This document shows positions 33,507 to 44,571 of a stretch of DNA of 64,000 bases, piece by piece; position 1 is the stretch's first letter; every line of letters begins with the position of its first letter. The position numbers were made by a program, and so were the translations under genes. The notes below the pieces were generated by a model. It was not told where the DNA came from. It was given only the letters and a program-made list of their open reading frames with translations, and did not search any database. The DNA comes from Schizochytrium sp. TIO01 (taxonomy: Eukaryota > Sar > Bigyra > Thraustochytrida > Thraustochytriidae): the NCBI GenBank assembly GCA_004764695.1, contig SMSO01000025.1:5510362-5574361 (forward strand), written 5' to 3'.

Positions 33507-36500
33507 GACTATCTATGGTAGGTAGTAGTGACACTGTACTACTATACTACTTCAGAGCACCTAATTACCCATCATCGTCTCTTGGAGAATCGCGATATTC
33601 AAACGTTCAAGACGGGGACAGGCACTTGTTATTACTTATTGGTTTCGTGGGTTGATATGTTTGATACAGGTTGGTTTCCAACGATTGGGAATTTATAGCT
33701 TCGGGATGGCAGCATATCATGAGATAGAGATACTTATTTCTTTGGTAGATCTCATACGAAGCAGCAGTACCGTGCGTTCTCCAAGTCAGTCAGGCCCATC
33801 CGTCAATGCCAATGTCCTAACCATCTATCCAATCAAGTCAGCTATCGAAGTACTCGAATCTGGCTGAGACTTCCGCCTTCTCAAGAAAGCTTCCTTCGTG
33901 GCAGAGCATTGATTGCACAATTGATTGGTCGTACAATCGATGGATGGACTGACTGAAGGATTGACGAACTAAACCAATGACTGCGATGGGCGAGCACACC
34001 AACACCTACTTACTTATAGAGCGTCACTCCTCTGCTATGGCCTTCTCTTCTTCTTCTCCAGTCGCGAAGTCTGTTCATGGCCACAAAGCGATCGGCCGTT
34101 ACTCCGCCGCCAAGAAGAGAGGCCGAGTCAGGAAAGGGTCACCAGGGCGGAGATGCGCTGGGATGCCTAAGTAAGCGTGGGGTTCGGGAGGCGTTTTGCC
34201 GCTTCTTGAGGTAGCTTCAGCGACAGAGGAATCAAAGTCTTTTCTTGTGTGTTTGTTTTCTCGAATATATGAAATAGACTCTTGAAAGAAGGAAGGGCCT
34301 CTTTCGCCCTCAGAATCAGCACCTGAGCTCTTGAAAGCTCTTGAAAAGCCAAGGCAACAAACAACATGTAGTGAAACGAGGTCGGCCGCCGTACATTCAT
34401 TCCAAAGGCCCAACAACGGTCTTACTGCTCAAAAGCCAAACAAAGCAAACGTTATTGCGTCTTCATTATAAAAAACTGAAAGAACCATATCCAGAAAAAA
34501 AAAAAAAAATCTGCTGCGAAGGGTATTCGTTTAGAGCGAAAAGTACGAGAGCGAGTAAGAGAGCTAGCTAGCTTTGTCAGAAGAAGAAAAGAATCAGCGG
34601 CGAGAGTGGTTTTTAATCTACTTTAAACTAACGTAGTTAAAAGAGCCACGGAAGAAAGGACTCCTCCAAGGACAGACTCTGAGAGGGAGAGCGGAAAAGA
34701 GCAAAATACAGGCCTCAAAGGGGCCGCCTCGAGCGTAGATAAAACTGTGCCTGAGGCTGCTACCCTTTGTGCTAGCAGTCGCGTAGGCCCGGATGTGCCT
34801 GGCTCGCAGCTGGCTGGTTGGTTAATTCATTTCGTTAGCTCGCCGGTGCGTTAGTTTTGCAGGCCTTCTATCATACCTCACTATACAGCTTCTTACTACT
34901 TACTCTTTATCAAAAGTGAAAAAAAAAATAAAATAAAATATATATATTTTGAAATGGTACTATATATGTAGAATAATCATTAAACTAGCTATCTTCAAGG
35001 GAGAATGTTTTGATCTTAGCATAGTAACAGCAATAAAACCTCGTTCCTGCTATCAAGCAGCGTGCAAATAAGGGGGAAGGGAAAGGAAGCCATGAAGCTC
35101 TCTCTCCAAACAACTGCAAAAAGAAGAGAAGAGAGCGGCGGTATGCAAAAATATGGGCAGCAGGAGCTACTTAGCAGTACTAATTGGCTAGCCGCTTGCT
35201 AGGTTCTAGCTACCCACACCTTGCAAGATGATGTAAGATGTGTACCTAAGGAAGGCTGACCCTGGGTTAGAAGATGAGAGTTGAAGCTGAAGAAAGAGAT
35301 TGAATATTGAAAAACTCGAAGAGGCCAATGCTCTCCGGCGCATTCAGAGCTTCTCAGTCCAAACCATCGACGTCGCGCTCCGCTCCAGGGTTTCCGGCGA
35401 GAGAGAGGAAAACAACGACCGCTGTACCCATCGATGCCGTCATGTGCTTGCTTGTTTATTGATCTTTTTTCTGATCATCTCTTGTTTCATCATTTTCCAT
35501 TGGAAAATCATTCAAAGAAACAAGAAAAAAGAAAGAAAGAAAGAAAGGCCTTTTCCTCATATCTCTATCATTCATTATAGACAGACATTCATTCAAATGT
35601 CCGCTGTCCGAGGAAGACCGCCTTCTCCAGCGAAGTCATAAGCGCGGTATAAGCGCGGCGTGGCCGCCTTGGGGAGCCATCCGGCCCTTCGCAAGCCTGT
35701 CTGTCTCGCAGGAAACCTGTCACAACGCCAGGTCCTTGGGCGTGCGAGGCGTGTGCCGAGCTGGTTCGGAAAAGAGAGAGCGGCGGCCACGCTGCGGCGG
35801 CCCGAGTTTGCGGCGCTCTCAAGTCGCTCTTCTTTGACCTTTGGCCTCCTTCTGCTCAATAAGATAGCAGCACAACCCATAAACGAAGGGTTGACTGATT
35901 CTTTTCTTTCATTGCCTTGAGTTGCTCATGGGCGCCTTAACTTACTGCCTCCCGGCAATAAGAGTACAGACAACCCTGAGTTGGTCTTCGACGATCTCAG
36001 GGCGTCTCCAGGGATACGAAGTGAAGGCTTCCAAAGATACATCGCCGCGGCGCTTTTCAAAAGAGACCGTCGAGGTCCTCGAAACCTCCATCAGAGAAAC
36101 CAACCCATAGAAAATGCAGCAGCGATGCCTTCCTTCGATCGCGATAGAGCGCCGTCGGGACCCAGTAAGCAGATCAATCGTTCAATCATTATCATTGAAT
36201 CGATCATTGAATCAATCAGTCAAATAGTGAACGAGAGCAGTCGGCATTTTCATAATTTCGTACGACAATGAGATCATCGCGCAAAAAAAAGTGGGATGAA
36301 AAGAAAGAAATAAGAAAACAAGCACGCGTAATAAGCAACCGCCGCCCTCTCACAGGCGTGCGCAAGAAGGCCCAGAAGGGGTGCGTAACCACTGCGATAG
36401 CTACTACGCATCTATCTCTCTGGGCAGGAAGGCGGAGGAGTCCTGGAGAGAGAGAACGAGCGGACAGCTCAAGAGGCAGCCTGAACTCTGACGGATGGAT

Positions 36501-36557
36501 GCACCGCTGATTCGCGATCGATCGATCGACCGATCGACTTTGATGAAATCCTCGTTG

Positions 36558-36589
36558 AACTGACTGACTGACTGACTGACTGACTGACT
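36558..36589. repeat. (TGAC)n microsatellite
   Basis: About eight perfect units. Confidence 0.92.
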
Positions 36590-38448
36590 TCCATCGATTA
36601 TGGGCTTCAGAGGCGATGTCTGACGTATGAACGAAAAGAGTTTAGGCGGTTCGTTCTTTCTCGAGGTGGAAAGGCATATATATATATAGTACATGCATAC
36701 AAACGTACAAACAAACAAACAAACGTACGTACGTACATACTACTACTCTGCCTATGTCGCAGATAACTGGGTACTAGGAAGTGCTGAGGTAAGGTCGCTT
36801 AGCGTTGGACTAGTTAGTGAGAAGGCAAAACAAGCGGAAACCCAGCCGCAGGAGTTGGAAGACCCACAGCACGATCAGTGTGGGCGTTCCTCCTCACAGG
36901 GAAATCAAGTTTCTAAGAGAGTTGCGGGGCGGGTCTTTCCTTCCCTGAGGAAGATTGAGTGTGGGTACCCTTGATGGGTATTCCCTTTCGCCAGGACAAT
37001 TCTTTATATTCAGTTCCCCACGTTTGCCTTTTATATGCAATGGAATAAAGCTGGAACGCACTGTGGAGGGGTCTTCCATTTTGAAAAGGAGCACGTAGTC
37101 ACTCCAGGCTGGCCTTATCGATTTATATAAGGTGAAACAAGCGTACTTTTATATTCATGTTTAGAGATTAACCATGCTATTTTTACTACACATATGAGAT
37201 TTATATATTTAAAGTCTCTTTTTCGCAATGTCCTGATCCTTCGTCATTGTTGTTGTCGTTGAAAGCTTTCGTTTACATTGTGTTGATTTAATAATTTTTA
37301 AAAAAAAAAACGTTTTTGTTGCTGTTCATGCCAACATATAAAGTTTATTTGAAATCCCTTTCAATTGAAAATTCATTTAAATAAATAAAAGAAAATAAAA
37401 GAAAACTCAGTAAAAGAAAAACGTAAGACTTCCTTTCCTTCGAGTCGACACTTTACTTCAATCGCACGACTAGTTCAGTCTTAATGACGGCTAGCTCAAA
37501 TATTCTAACCTACGAGTTGCCATACCTTTGCGAAACAGATGCGCGCCCTGAGAAGAAGCGTCCTTGTGGGACCGGAACCGTCCCTGTGATCAGTACCTTC
37601 ACCGTAGCCCTAAAGTGCCCCCTTTTGAGCCTGAAACTATGGTCCCTCTCTCTCTGAAAGGGTGTACACTGTGACGCGCATAGTTTTGCCGTGACCCCCT
37701 GCCTCGCGCTGTTGGACTTGTTGTAACCTGGCTGCGCGTGGGAGAGGGGGGTACAACAGACCGCCACACCTTCTGTCTGTCTTTCTCCCTGTGCACACCC
37801 TCCCGCTGCTTTGGGTGCTGCGAAGTTAGTCCTGCTCTTTCTTTTCGGCAGCGCTCTCTGCTCTGCTCCTGCCTCGAAGAGAACAGACAGACAGCAAAGC
37901 CGGCGGTCTTTTCCCCTCCGGCAGCTCAAAATTAGCCTCCAGCAGCGCCCGAGCCTTCTTCTCCCAGGCACTCAACGAAACATTGGCAGAGAAACAGACA
38001 TCTGAGATACATCCTGAGAGATATACATACAGATATTCAGAGAGAGAGGGAAAAAGCTTTTCCTGCTTTTTCCTGCTTTCCGCTTTCCAACAGTAATCGC
38101 CATAGACCCATACACACATATACACATACATATATATACTTTCTTTCTTTCATTCTTCTACCTACCCAGGTGCCCACGAGTCCTACATGTATCTCCTAGC
38201 AAGGCACAGAGAAGCCTCAACAAAGGTCCGTTCCCGAGGCGCCTCGGCCGGGCCTAGCGGAGTCCTACCGGCGCGCCCTAGCCGGCGCCCCCCACGCAGC
38301 CCCGAGGCGTTCTGTTCCACGGCGTTCTGTTCGGTCCCCGACCCCTGTTCTTCACAGGCGCGAGTCGCTTGACCCGTCTGCTTACGGCGCACGGAGCGGG
38401 CGGTTGTTCTTTGTTCTGTTCTTGTCGTTGCTTCGTTGCCGCTGCCTG

Positions 38449-38471
38449 GCTCTCTCTCTCTCTCTCTCTCT
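38449..38471. repeat. (CT)n dinucleotide repeat
   Basis: About eleven CT units. Confidence 0.88.
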
Positions 38472-38870
38472 AGAGCTCCACAGGACGGGGAGGCGGCGCT
38501 GCTGCCTCCATTCCACGACGAGAGAAGAAGCCAATGCCACGATGATTTGATGATGTTGTTGTTGTTGTTATGGTTGTTATTTCTTCTTCGTTTTCTTTCT
38601 TTTCGTCATGAAAAGGCGTTGACAGAGAACGGCGAAGAGTTAATAAAAAGTAAACTAAAGTAAAATGAAAAACAAGTGAAAATAAAAGGTATAAACAGAA
38701 AGAAAGAAAGAAAGAAGGGGAAACAATCCCAGGCCTCGAACTCCATCGCGATAGCGCATCACTATCATTCATACGTACACCTGGATGCGCCAATACAACC
38801 CAAAGGAGGACGGCTGTGACCCCTTCAATGGCTCCTCTTCTCCCTCCCTCCCTCCAAACAAAGACCCAAG

Positions 38871-38893
38871 CAGCAGCAGCAGCAGCAGCAGCA
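38871..38893. repeat. (CAG)n trinucleotide repeat
   Basis: About eight units. Confidence 0.88.
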
Positions 38894-40591
38894 ATCGAAG
38901 AAGGCTGCTTTACGGCGTATGCTCTCGAAATGTACAAACCAACGCACTCGAGGCTAGGTACACTGGTATGGTGTCCCCAGCCAGCTGCGGCCTTTCTTCT
39001 GCGGTCGCCACCCTTAGGAAAGGGAGTAGGCGCTGGTTAGGCGCCACGAAAGCGGCAAGTCTGCTTATGAAAAGAAGGTCGCTGAGTGGAGAAGAAGAAA
39101 ATGTACGATAGCAGAAGATTATGGCTGTGCTTTGGATGGACTGAGTGTTTCTTTGCTGGAGACCTCATCACAGTAGGAAGCGTCAATGACGGACGCAGAA
39201 GCGAAGAAAGAAAGCAAACAAACACACAAACAAAGAAACTGCGATATCGTTAAGAAACGATGAAGAGGGAATGAATCCTAAGTGCACTACTGTTGTGGTT
39301 TATCATTCATTGCTTGTTGTTTGTCTTTAGAAGGAGAAATAGAAGAAATAGAAGGAGAAGAGTGAATGAATGAATGGGTTAAGCAGAAAGGAAGCGACTG
39401 CCTGAATCCTCGCTCGTGAAGACCGTTTCAGGCATGCGCAGAGGATGCAGATTGGCACGGGTGAGACGGTTAAGGAGGCCTTGAGCTGGCAGGGACATGG
39501 CCTTTTACAATTCGCGATGCAGCGAATGCGTTGAGAGTTCCTGATGGCTCATTCGTTTTTATTCTTCTTTACTGAGTGATTCACTGGTTCATTCATTGGT
39601 TCATTGGTTCATTCATTTGGTGCATTTGCTGCTGCTTCAAACTTCTGTGTTGTCTGTGTGTCGTAAAGGGGCGAAAGTGAAAGAAACAAAGAAAGAAAGA
39701 AAGAAATCAGCGCTACGTACACTTATTAGATGGCTGAGTTTTTTTTGTTTCTGGATTCGAGATTGCAAAGGCCTTTGGAATCCGGCGGTCGATTGGTTCT
39801 TTGCTCGTGTTTGTAAAGCTCAGGCTGAAAGGAGATGTGCTTAAGCGGGGCGGGATATCCTCGACCGTGGACGTCCGTCTGAGTTTGGGCCTTCTTAGGC
39901 TTGGCTTCTCCGAGTAGTTTGCTGATAACGGCAACGCCATGAATTGAGACTTGTGAATCGTGATGCGTGTAAATTACGATAGTTCCGTATTACTAACAGG
40001 GCCAATAGAATCTTTCTACAATCTAGCGGCCGCAGACTTTTAGTCGCCGTTTGCTATTGCTGTTAAGAAGAGTGAACATATCTCGACTTCGAGGTCTTCT
40101 TAATTTTTAGTTAATTTGGGATAAGGCAAAATGAAGAAGAGAAAGAAGGAGAGAAAGAAAGACAGTACAGAGACATAAGGGTCCGCAGCAAAAGGAAGAA
40201 GAGCATGTATAGGGTAGCAAAAACAATAGCTGGCGCTAGCTGTGAAGGAAGCCGAAGAAAGCAGAAAAGTTCCTCTTCTTCTCACTTATCAGAGGAGTAT
40301 TAAAAAATAAAAAATAAAAAATGTATATATATATATGTTTTGTGTTTTTGTTTTTCAAATTAAAGAAATTAATTAAAAAGGCATCAGATAAATCCTTAAA
40401 TAAACACAAAAGAGTAAAATCAGCAAGAGGATAGAGGACCGAGTAAGGCCTGCTACCAGTTAGCATTGATCAAACATAAAGAATATGGCGACTAACTTGG
40501 GAAACAAGCAGGGCTAAAGAAGTAAGAAAGAGGAGAGAAAGAGGCAGAAGGAGATGCTCCTTTCTCTCTAAAAGAATTTGGAGCGAAATTG

Positions 40592-40593
40592 GA

Positions 40594-40645
<52 letters not shown>

Positions 40646-40648
40646 AGG
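40592..40648. repeat. (GAAA)n microsatellite
   Basis: About fourteen perfect units. Confidence 0.94.
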
Positions 40649-41729
40649 AAGCAAAAGAAAGAGTGTTTCAGTTAAGTAAAAAGCCGCCCCACCGAGTAAG
40701 CCAAGAGGCCTCACAGGACATAAAATAGCAATATATGTTAAAAAAGTAAAAGTCTCAACAGCAGATCAACTTTTCTGGAAGTCAAGCTTCACACATGAAA
40801 TCTAAAGATAGCATCGACGCCTTTCTTTGAATAGATATCTTATTGAGAATTACAAGCGAAGCCCCTAAACCCGGCGGCCATAGTATCATGGTTGAAGAAT
40901 AAACGAACGACTTTAAAGGTAAAATGATTGAAACAATTCAATTGTCCACTCTTCACATATTTTGTATTTTAAATTTTTACATATACTGAGAAGAATAAAA
41001 CATTTTTTATTTCAATTATTAGTATGAAAATGAAAATGAAAACCGTCAAACTATCAAACTATCAAATGGAAACTAGGGAGAAAGGGTGGGAAAAGATGGG
41101 GGAGTTGCGTATAAAGTTGGAAGCAGGCCCCGTCCCTTGAGGAAAGAAGCACCTTTTAAGTTGCGTCTTTTCAACTACTATCTTACTGTAAAGTGATTCA
41201 TTCATTCATTTATTCATTCATCTTCTTTTTGCGTTTTCTTTTTAATGAACGGCCTTTTTCTGTTTTTTGTTTTTTTTTAATTTTGTTTTGGCAAGTCAGT
41301 CTGTCAGTTCTTCGATCGTTGAAGCGTCCAGCATGGTCAAAGCAAAGAGCTCAAAACGTGTCTGTGCAGAAAAAGGTCACTGCTCCAGGTTCCCACTGCC
41401 TTGGCACTCAGGACAATTGTGTTTTATTTACCTTCGGAGTCGTGAGAATCTTGGCACGAAAGAAATCTTGACATAAGAACGACGATGCTGATATTAAGGA
41501 AACCGCAGTTGCTGTTTCATCCTTCTGTTCGCCTGCCACTTTACACCGACAAGTATTTATTATAAACAGGAATCTCATTCGCATCCTTCTCTTCTCTTTT
41601 CTTTTCCTTTCTTTGTTTTAAAAGGCGGCTAAATAGTTTTCAGGCAACAATTTTAAAAGTTATACATACACATCCCGAACAGAAGCTGGGTAGGCCTTCC
41701 AGTAAAAGTCAGTAAATAATTAATTGAAT

Positions 41730-41765
41730 AAGTAAGTAAGTAAGTAAGTAAGTGAGTAAGTAAGG
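41730..41765. repeat. (TAAG)n microsatellite
   Basis: About nine units with one variant (tgag). Confidence 0.9.
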
Positions 41766-41814
41766 AAGACATTCATTCATTCAATTCTCTCAGTTCGCAA
41801 AGCAAGAAAGACTA

Positions 41815-41894
41815 ACAAACAAACAAACAAACAAAAAGAAAGAAAGAAAGAAAGAAAAAAGAAAAAAAAAAGAAGAAAGAAAGAAGAAGAGAAA

Positions 41895-41938
<44 letters not shown>

Positions 41939-42009
41939 AGAAAGAAAGAAAGAAAGAAAGAAAAAAGAAAGAAAGAAAGAAAAAAGAAAGAAAGAAAGAA
42001 AGAAAGAAA

Positions 42010-42045
<36 letters not shown>

Positions 42046-42049
42046 AAAA

Positions 42050-42089
<40 letters not shown>

Positions 42090-42091
42090 AA

Positions 42092-42123
<32 letters not shown>

Positions 42124-42128
42124 AAAAA
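41815..42128. repeat. Long (AAAC)n/(AAAG)n purine array
   Basis: An (AAAC)n run of 20 bp is followed by nearly 300 bp of A and G only, mostly GAAA units with scattered extra A or G. This is the largest tandem array in the window. On the minus strand it encodes Phe/Ser/Leu repeats and creates a false 237-codon ORF. The uninterrupted purine strand has mirror symmetry of the kind that can adopt triplex structure. Confidence 0.97.
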
Positions 42129-42275
42129 CTTCGATCAAACAACAAAGAAAAACTAAAGAAAGTAAAAAAACAAAGAGCGGAGGTGAAAAGGCGTCGAGAA
42201 GACCTCCTCCAAAACCCTATCTCCGTCGCGCACGGTCGCCGGCGGCATCTGCAATATAGGCCACGCGAAACCCAC

Positions 42276-42344
42276 GCAGGCAGGCAGGCAGGCAAGCAAG
42301 CAAGCAAGCTGCCCTGACAGACAGACAGACAGACAGACAGGCAG
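42276..42344. repeat. (CAGG)n, (CAAG)n and (ACAG)n arrays
   Basis: Three adjacent tetranucleotide arrays of different unit lie within 70 bp, separated only by the short word ctgccctg. Confidence 0.9.
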
Positions 42345-43373
42345 CCGCTGCTCCCTTGCCCGCGGCTCCACGGTACTCCGGTTCCATCCCATCGAAGCGA
42401 GACTGAGGAATTTCGCCATCTTTCTTCTGTGATACTGTAGATAAACAAACAAACGGAGCGCGAAAGAATCAATACTTCAATCAAAATCATTCAGTCAATC
42501 GATCAATCAGTCTATTCATTCATCCATTGTAGCGCGTTCTAATTTACTGTGTCGCGTTGGAGCGGTCTGTGGCGGAGGCCGAGCATAAGGCAGAGCAGCC
42601 AGCACGGAAGGGCCGTCGCCGAGCGATCCCTGGGAACGACGTCTTGAATTGAATTGGATTGGATTGAATTGAATTGATTGTTGTTGTTGAGAAAGTTGCT
42701 TCGTTTGCTGTCTGTGTTCGTTCTTTTCTTTCCTCGTTCTATTGCTCAAGCGGAACATAGAAAGGTTGCTCTCTCTTTCTTTCTTTCTTTCTTTGTTAGT
42801 GTTGGTCTGCTGCCGCTAGAAAGGCAAAATTCTTCCTCCGCTGACTCCACAGATCATCCTTCGCAGGCAGAGAAAGCGGAGAAGGCCGCGAGGACATCAC
42901 ACAGAGGAGGAGGAGGAGGAGAGCCTTGCGAAGCGCAGACGCTCGCTCGAAGAAGGGAAGAGACAACAAACTGGCTGACTGACTGAGTGAGCGACGGATC
43001 GATCGATCGATTCGATATATATTTTTATTAAGTTAAAAACATTGTCGATTGATTAGAGCTCGACGAGAAAGAGAAGAAAAGAAAAGAAGGAAAAAGGCCT
43101 TTCTTCTTTCTTTTCTTTTGTTTTCTTTGTTTTGTCTTGTGAGAAGAAGCACAAGAGGAGAGAGAGAGAGAGAAAGAAAGAATTCTGCTTCTTCTCTCCT
43201 CCTCTGAATTTGTTTGTTTTTTTGTTTGTTGTTTAGGCTGTTTTCTTTTTTGATCGCGTGAGTGTTACTTACTTACACTTACTTACTTACTTAACTATCA
43301 ATCGATTGATTATTTGACTGATTGATCGATTGATTGATTGATTAATTATTTAGTTAATTGCTTACTTAATAGT

Positions 43374-43396
43374 GTGAGTGAGTGAGTGAGTGAGCG
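43374..43396. repeat. (GTGA)n microsatellite in the 5' leader of the dioxygenase gene
   Basis: Six GTGA units end about 36 bp before the dioxygenase ATG. The tract supplies an in-frame TGA, so the coding region cannot start upstream of it. Confidence 0.88.
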
Positions 43397-43431
43397 ATTG
43401 TTGTTCTTGGCGCAGCAGTGCGGAATCAGCA

Positions 43432-44571
43432 ATGGCGAGGAAAGCCTCGTCGCGGCGCAACACAGTGAGCGCAGCAGCTCGCGCGCGGAAGGCGGCGGTG
43501 GCAGCGTCGACCACGAAGACGGCGGAGCGTCTCCTCGCGGAGTCGCGGCCGGCGGCATCGCTTCTTCACGCCGAAAAACTCATCGGAGGCGACCCGGCCC
43601 TTTCCGCCGCCCTCGCAGCAGCAGCGGCCTCGGCGGCTGCGGCCCAATCTTCAAACCCAAACCTGGCCTCCGGCGCGAACCCGAACAGCAACTCTGCGAG
43701 GGCAAGCGCAATGGCGGCAAGACGCGCAGCAGGAAGGCTCCGGTCACCGGCCGTGCAGCGCCTCGTGCGCGTTATTGAAAACGTCGCACGCAGAGAGCTC
43801 GTCGGAAGGCCCGACCTGCTCACACCAGAGCTCGTGGCGCCCATCCTCGAGGCCCTCCAGGACGTCTCCAAGCGCGACTTTAACCTCGCAGAGCCCTGGC
43901 ATTGGCGCCAAAATGCAGGCGTCGTCGGCGCACCGGAGCACCACCGGGCCCTCACACCAGCACCACACCCACCAATGGGCCTCCTCGCGAGGCGCGAGCC
44001 GGAGTCATACTACTATCATGTCCACGAGACCTCGCGATATTCCATCGGCATCTTCATCTTGCCCCCAGGAGGACGCATCCCCACACACGACCATCCTCAC
44101 ATGTGCGTGCTGAGCAAGGTGCTCTTCGGAGACATGGACGTTTGGTCCTACGACTGGGCGTCTCCGCCTGAAGATCTCGACAGAAATCGTCGCAGTGGAG
44201 GCATTGCGGATATTGTAGACAGAGGATCAAACTACTCAGAGGGAATGACCAAGGTTCTCTTTCCCTTCAGAAATGGAAACATGCACGAATTCTGCACCCC
44301 CGCGATGCCGTCTCCCGGTGGATCCAAGGGAGTTGGAGTCGCCATCTTGGACGTGATCTTGCCGCCATATGATGAGCCTGCAGGAAGGGACTGCACTTAT
44401 TACATTACGAGACCACCCTCAGAGATGGCAATAAGCGAGGATGACGATGCCTCGAACGATAGGGACGAGGTGTCCTCGGAAGAGTCCGCCGACCACCACC
44501 CGCCCAGGCCCTCGCAGGTTTTCTTGGAACCCTCAGAGCCGGACCAGTTCTACATTGAGAACCTCAACTGA
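43432..44571 (+). CDS. PCO/ADO-type thiol dioxygenase (cysteamine / N-terminal-cysteine dioxygenase family)
   Basis: ATG at 43432 (gcaATGg), 379 aa. An in-frame GTG 42 bases upstream is not used because eukaryotes start at ATG. The N-terminus to about residue 105 is Ala/Ser/Arg-rich and could be a targeting peptide. The cupin core spans about residues 200-325. It opens with IGIFILPPGGRIPTHDHPHM, whose His219 and His221 are the expected metal ligands, and the third ligand His285 sits in NGNMHEFCTP. The enzyme adds O2 to a thiol, either cysteamine or, in plant and animal relatives, an N-terminal cysteine of proteins in oxygen sensing. The substrate cannot be told from sequence. The tail (332-379) is acidic. 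The gene is much more GC-rich than the other genes here, with strong G/C third positions, and is alone in the desert. Confidence 0.9.
   Translation: MARKASSRRNTVSAAARARKAAVAASTTKTAERLLAESRPAASLLHAEKLIGGDPALSAALAAAAASAAAAQSSNPNLASGANPNSNSARASAMAARRAAGRLRSPAVQRLVRVIENVARRELVGRPDLLTPELVAPILEALQDVSKRDFNLAEPWHWRQNAGVVGAPEHHRALTPAPHPPMGLLARREPESYYYHVHETSRYSIGIFILPPGGRIPTHDHPHMCVLSKVLFGDMDVWSYDWASPPEDLDRNRRSGGIADIVDRGSNYSEGMTKVLFPFRNGNMHEFCTPAMPSPGGSKGVGVAILDVILPPYDEPAGRDCTYYITRPPSEMAISEDDDASNDRDEVSSEESADHHPPRPSQVFLEPSEPDQFYIENLN

Noticed and set aside
41777-42490. Frames of 237 and 108 codons on minus, rich in Phe, Leu and Ser
   Set aside because: They are translations of the (GAAA)n array and change length with every extra base; there is no non-repetitive core.
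43390-43431. Upstream GTG start for the thiol dioxygenase
   Set aside because: Non-ATG start inside the (GTGA)n repeat; the ATG at 43432 is in good context and leaves the domain intact.
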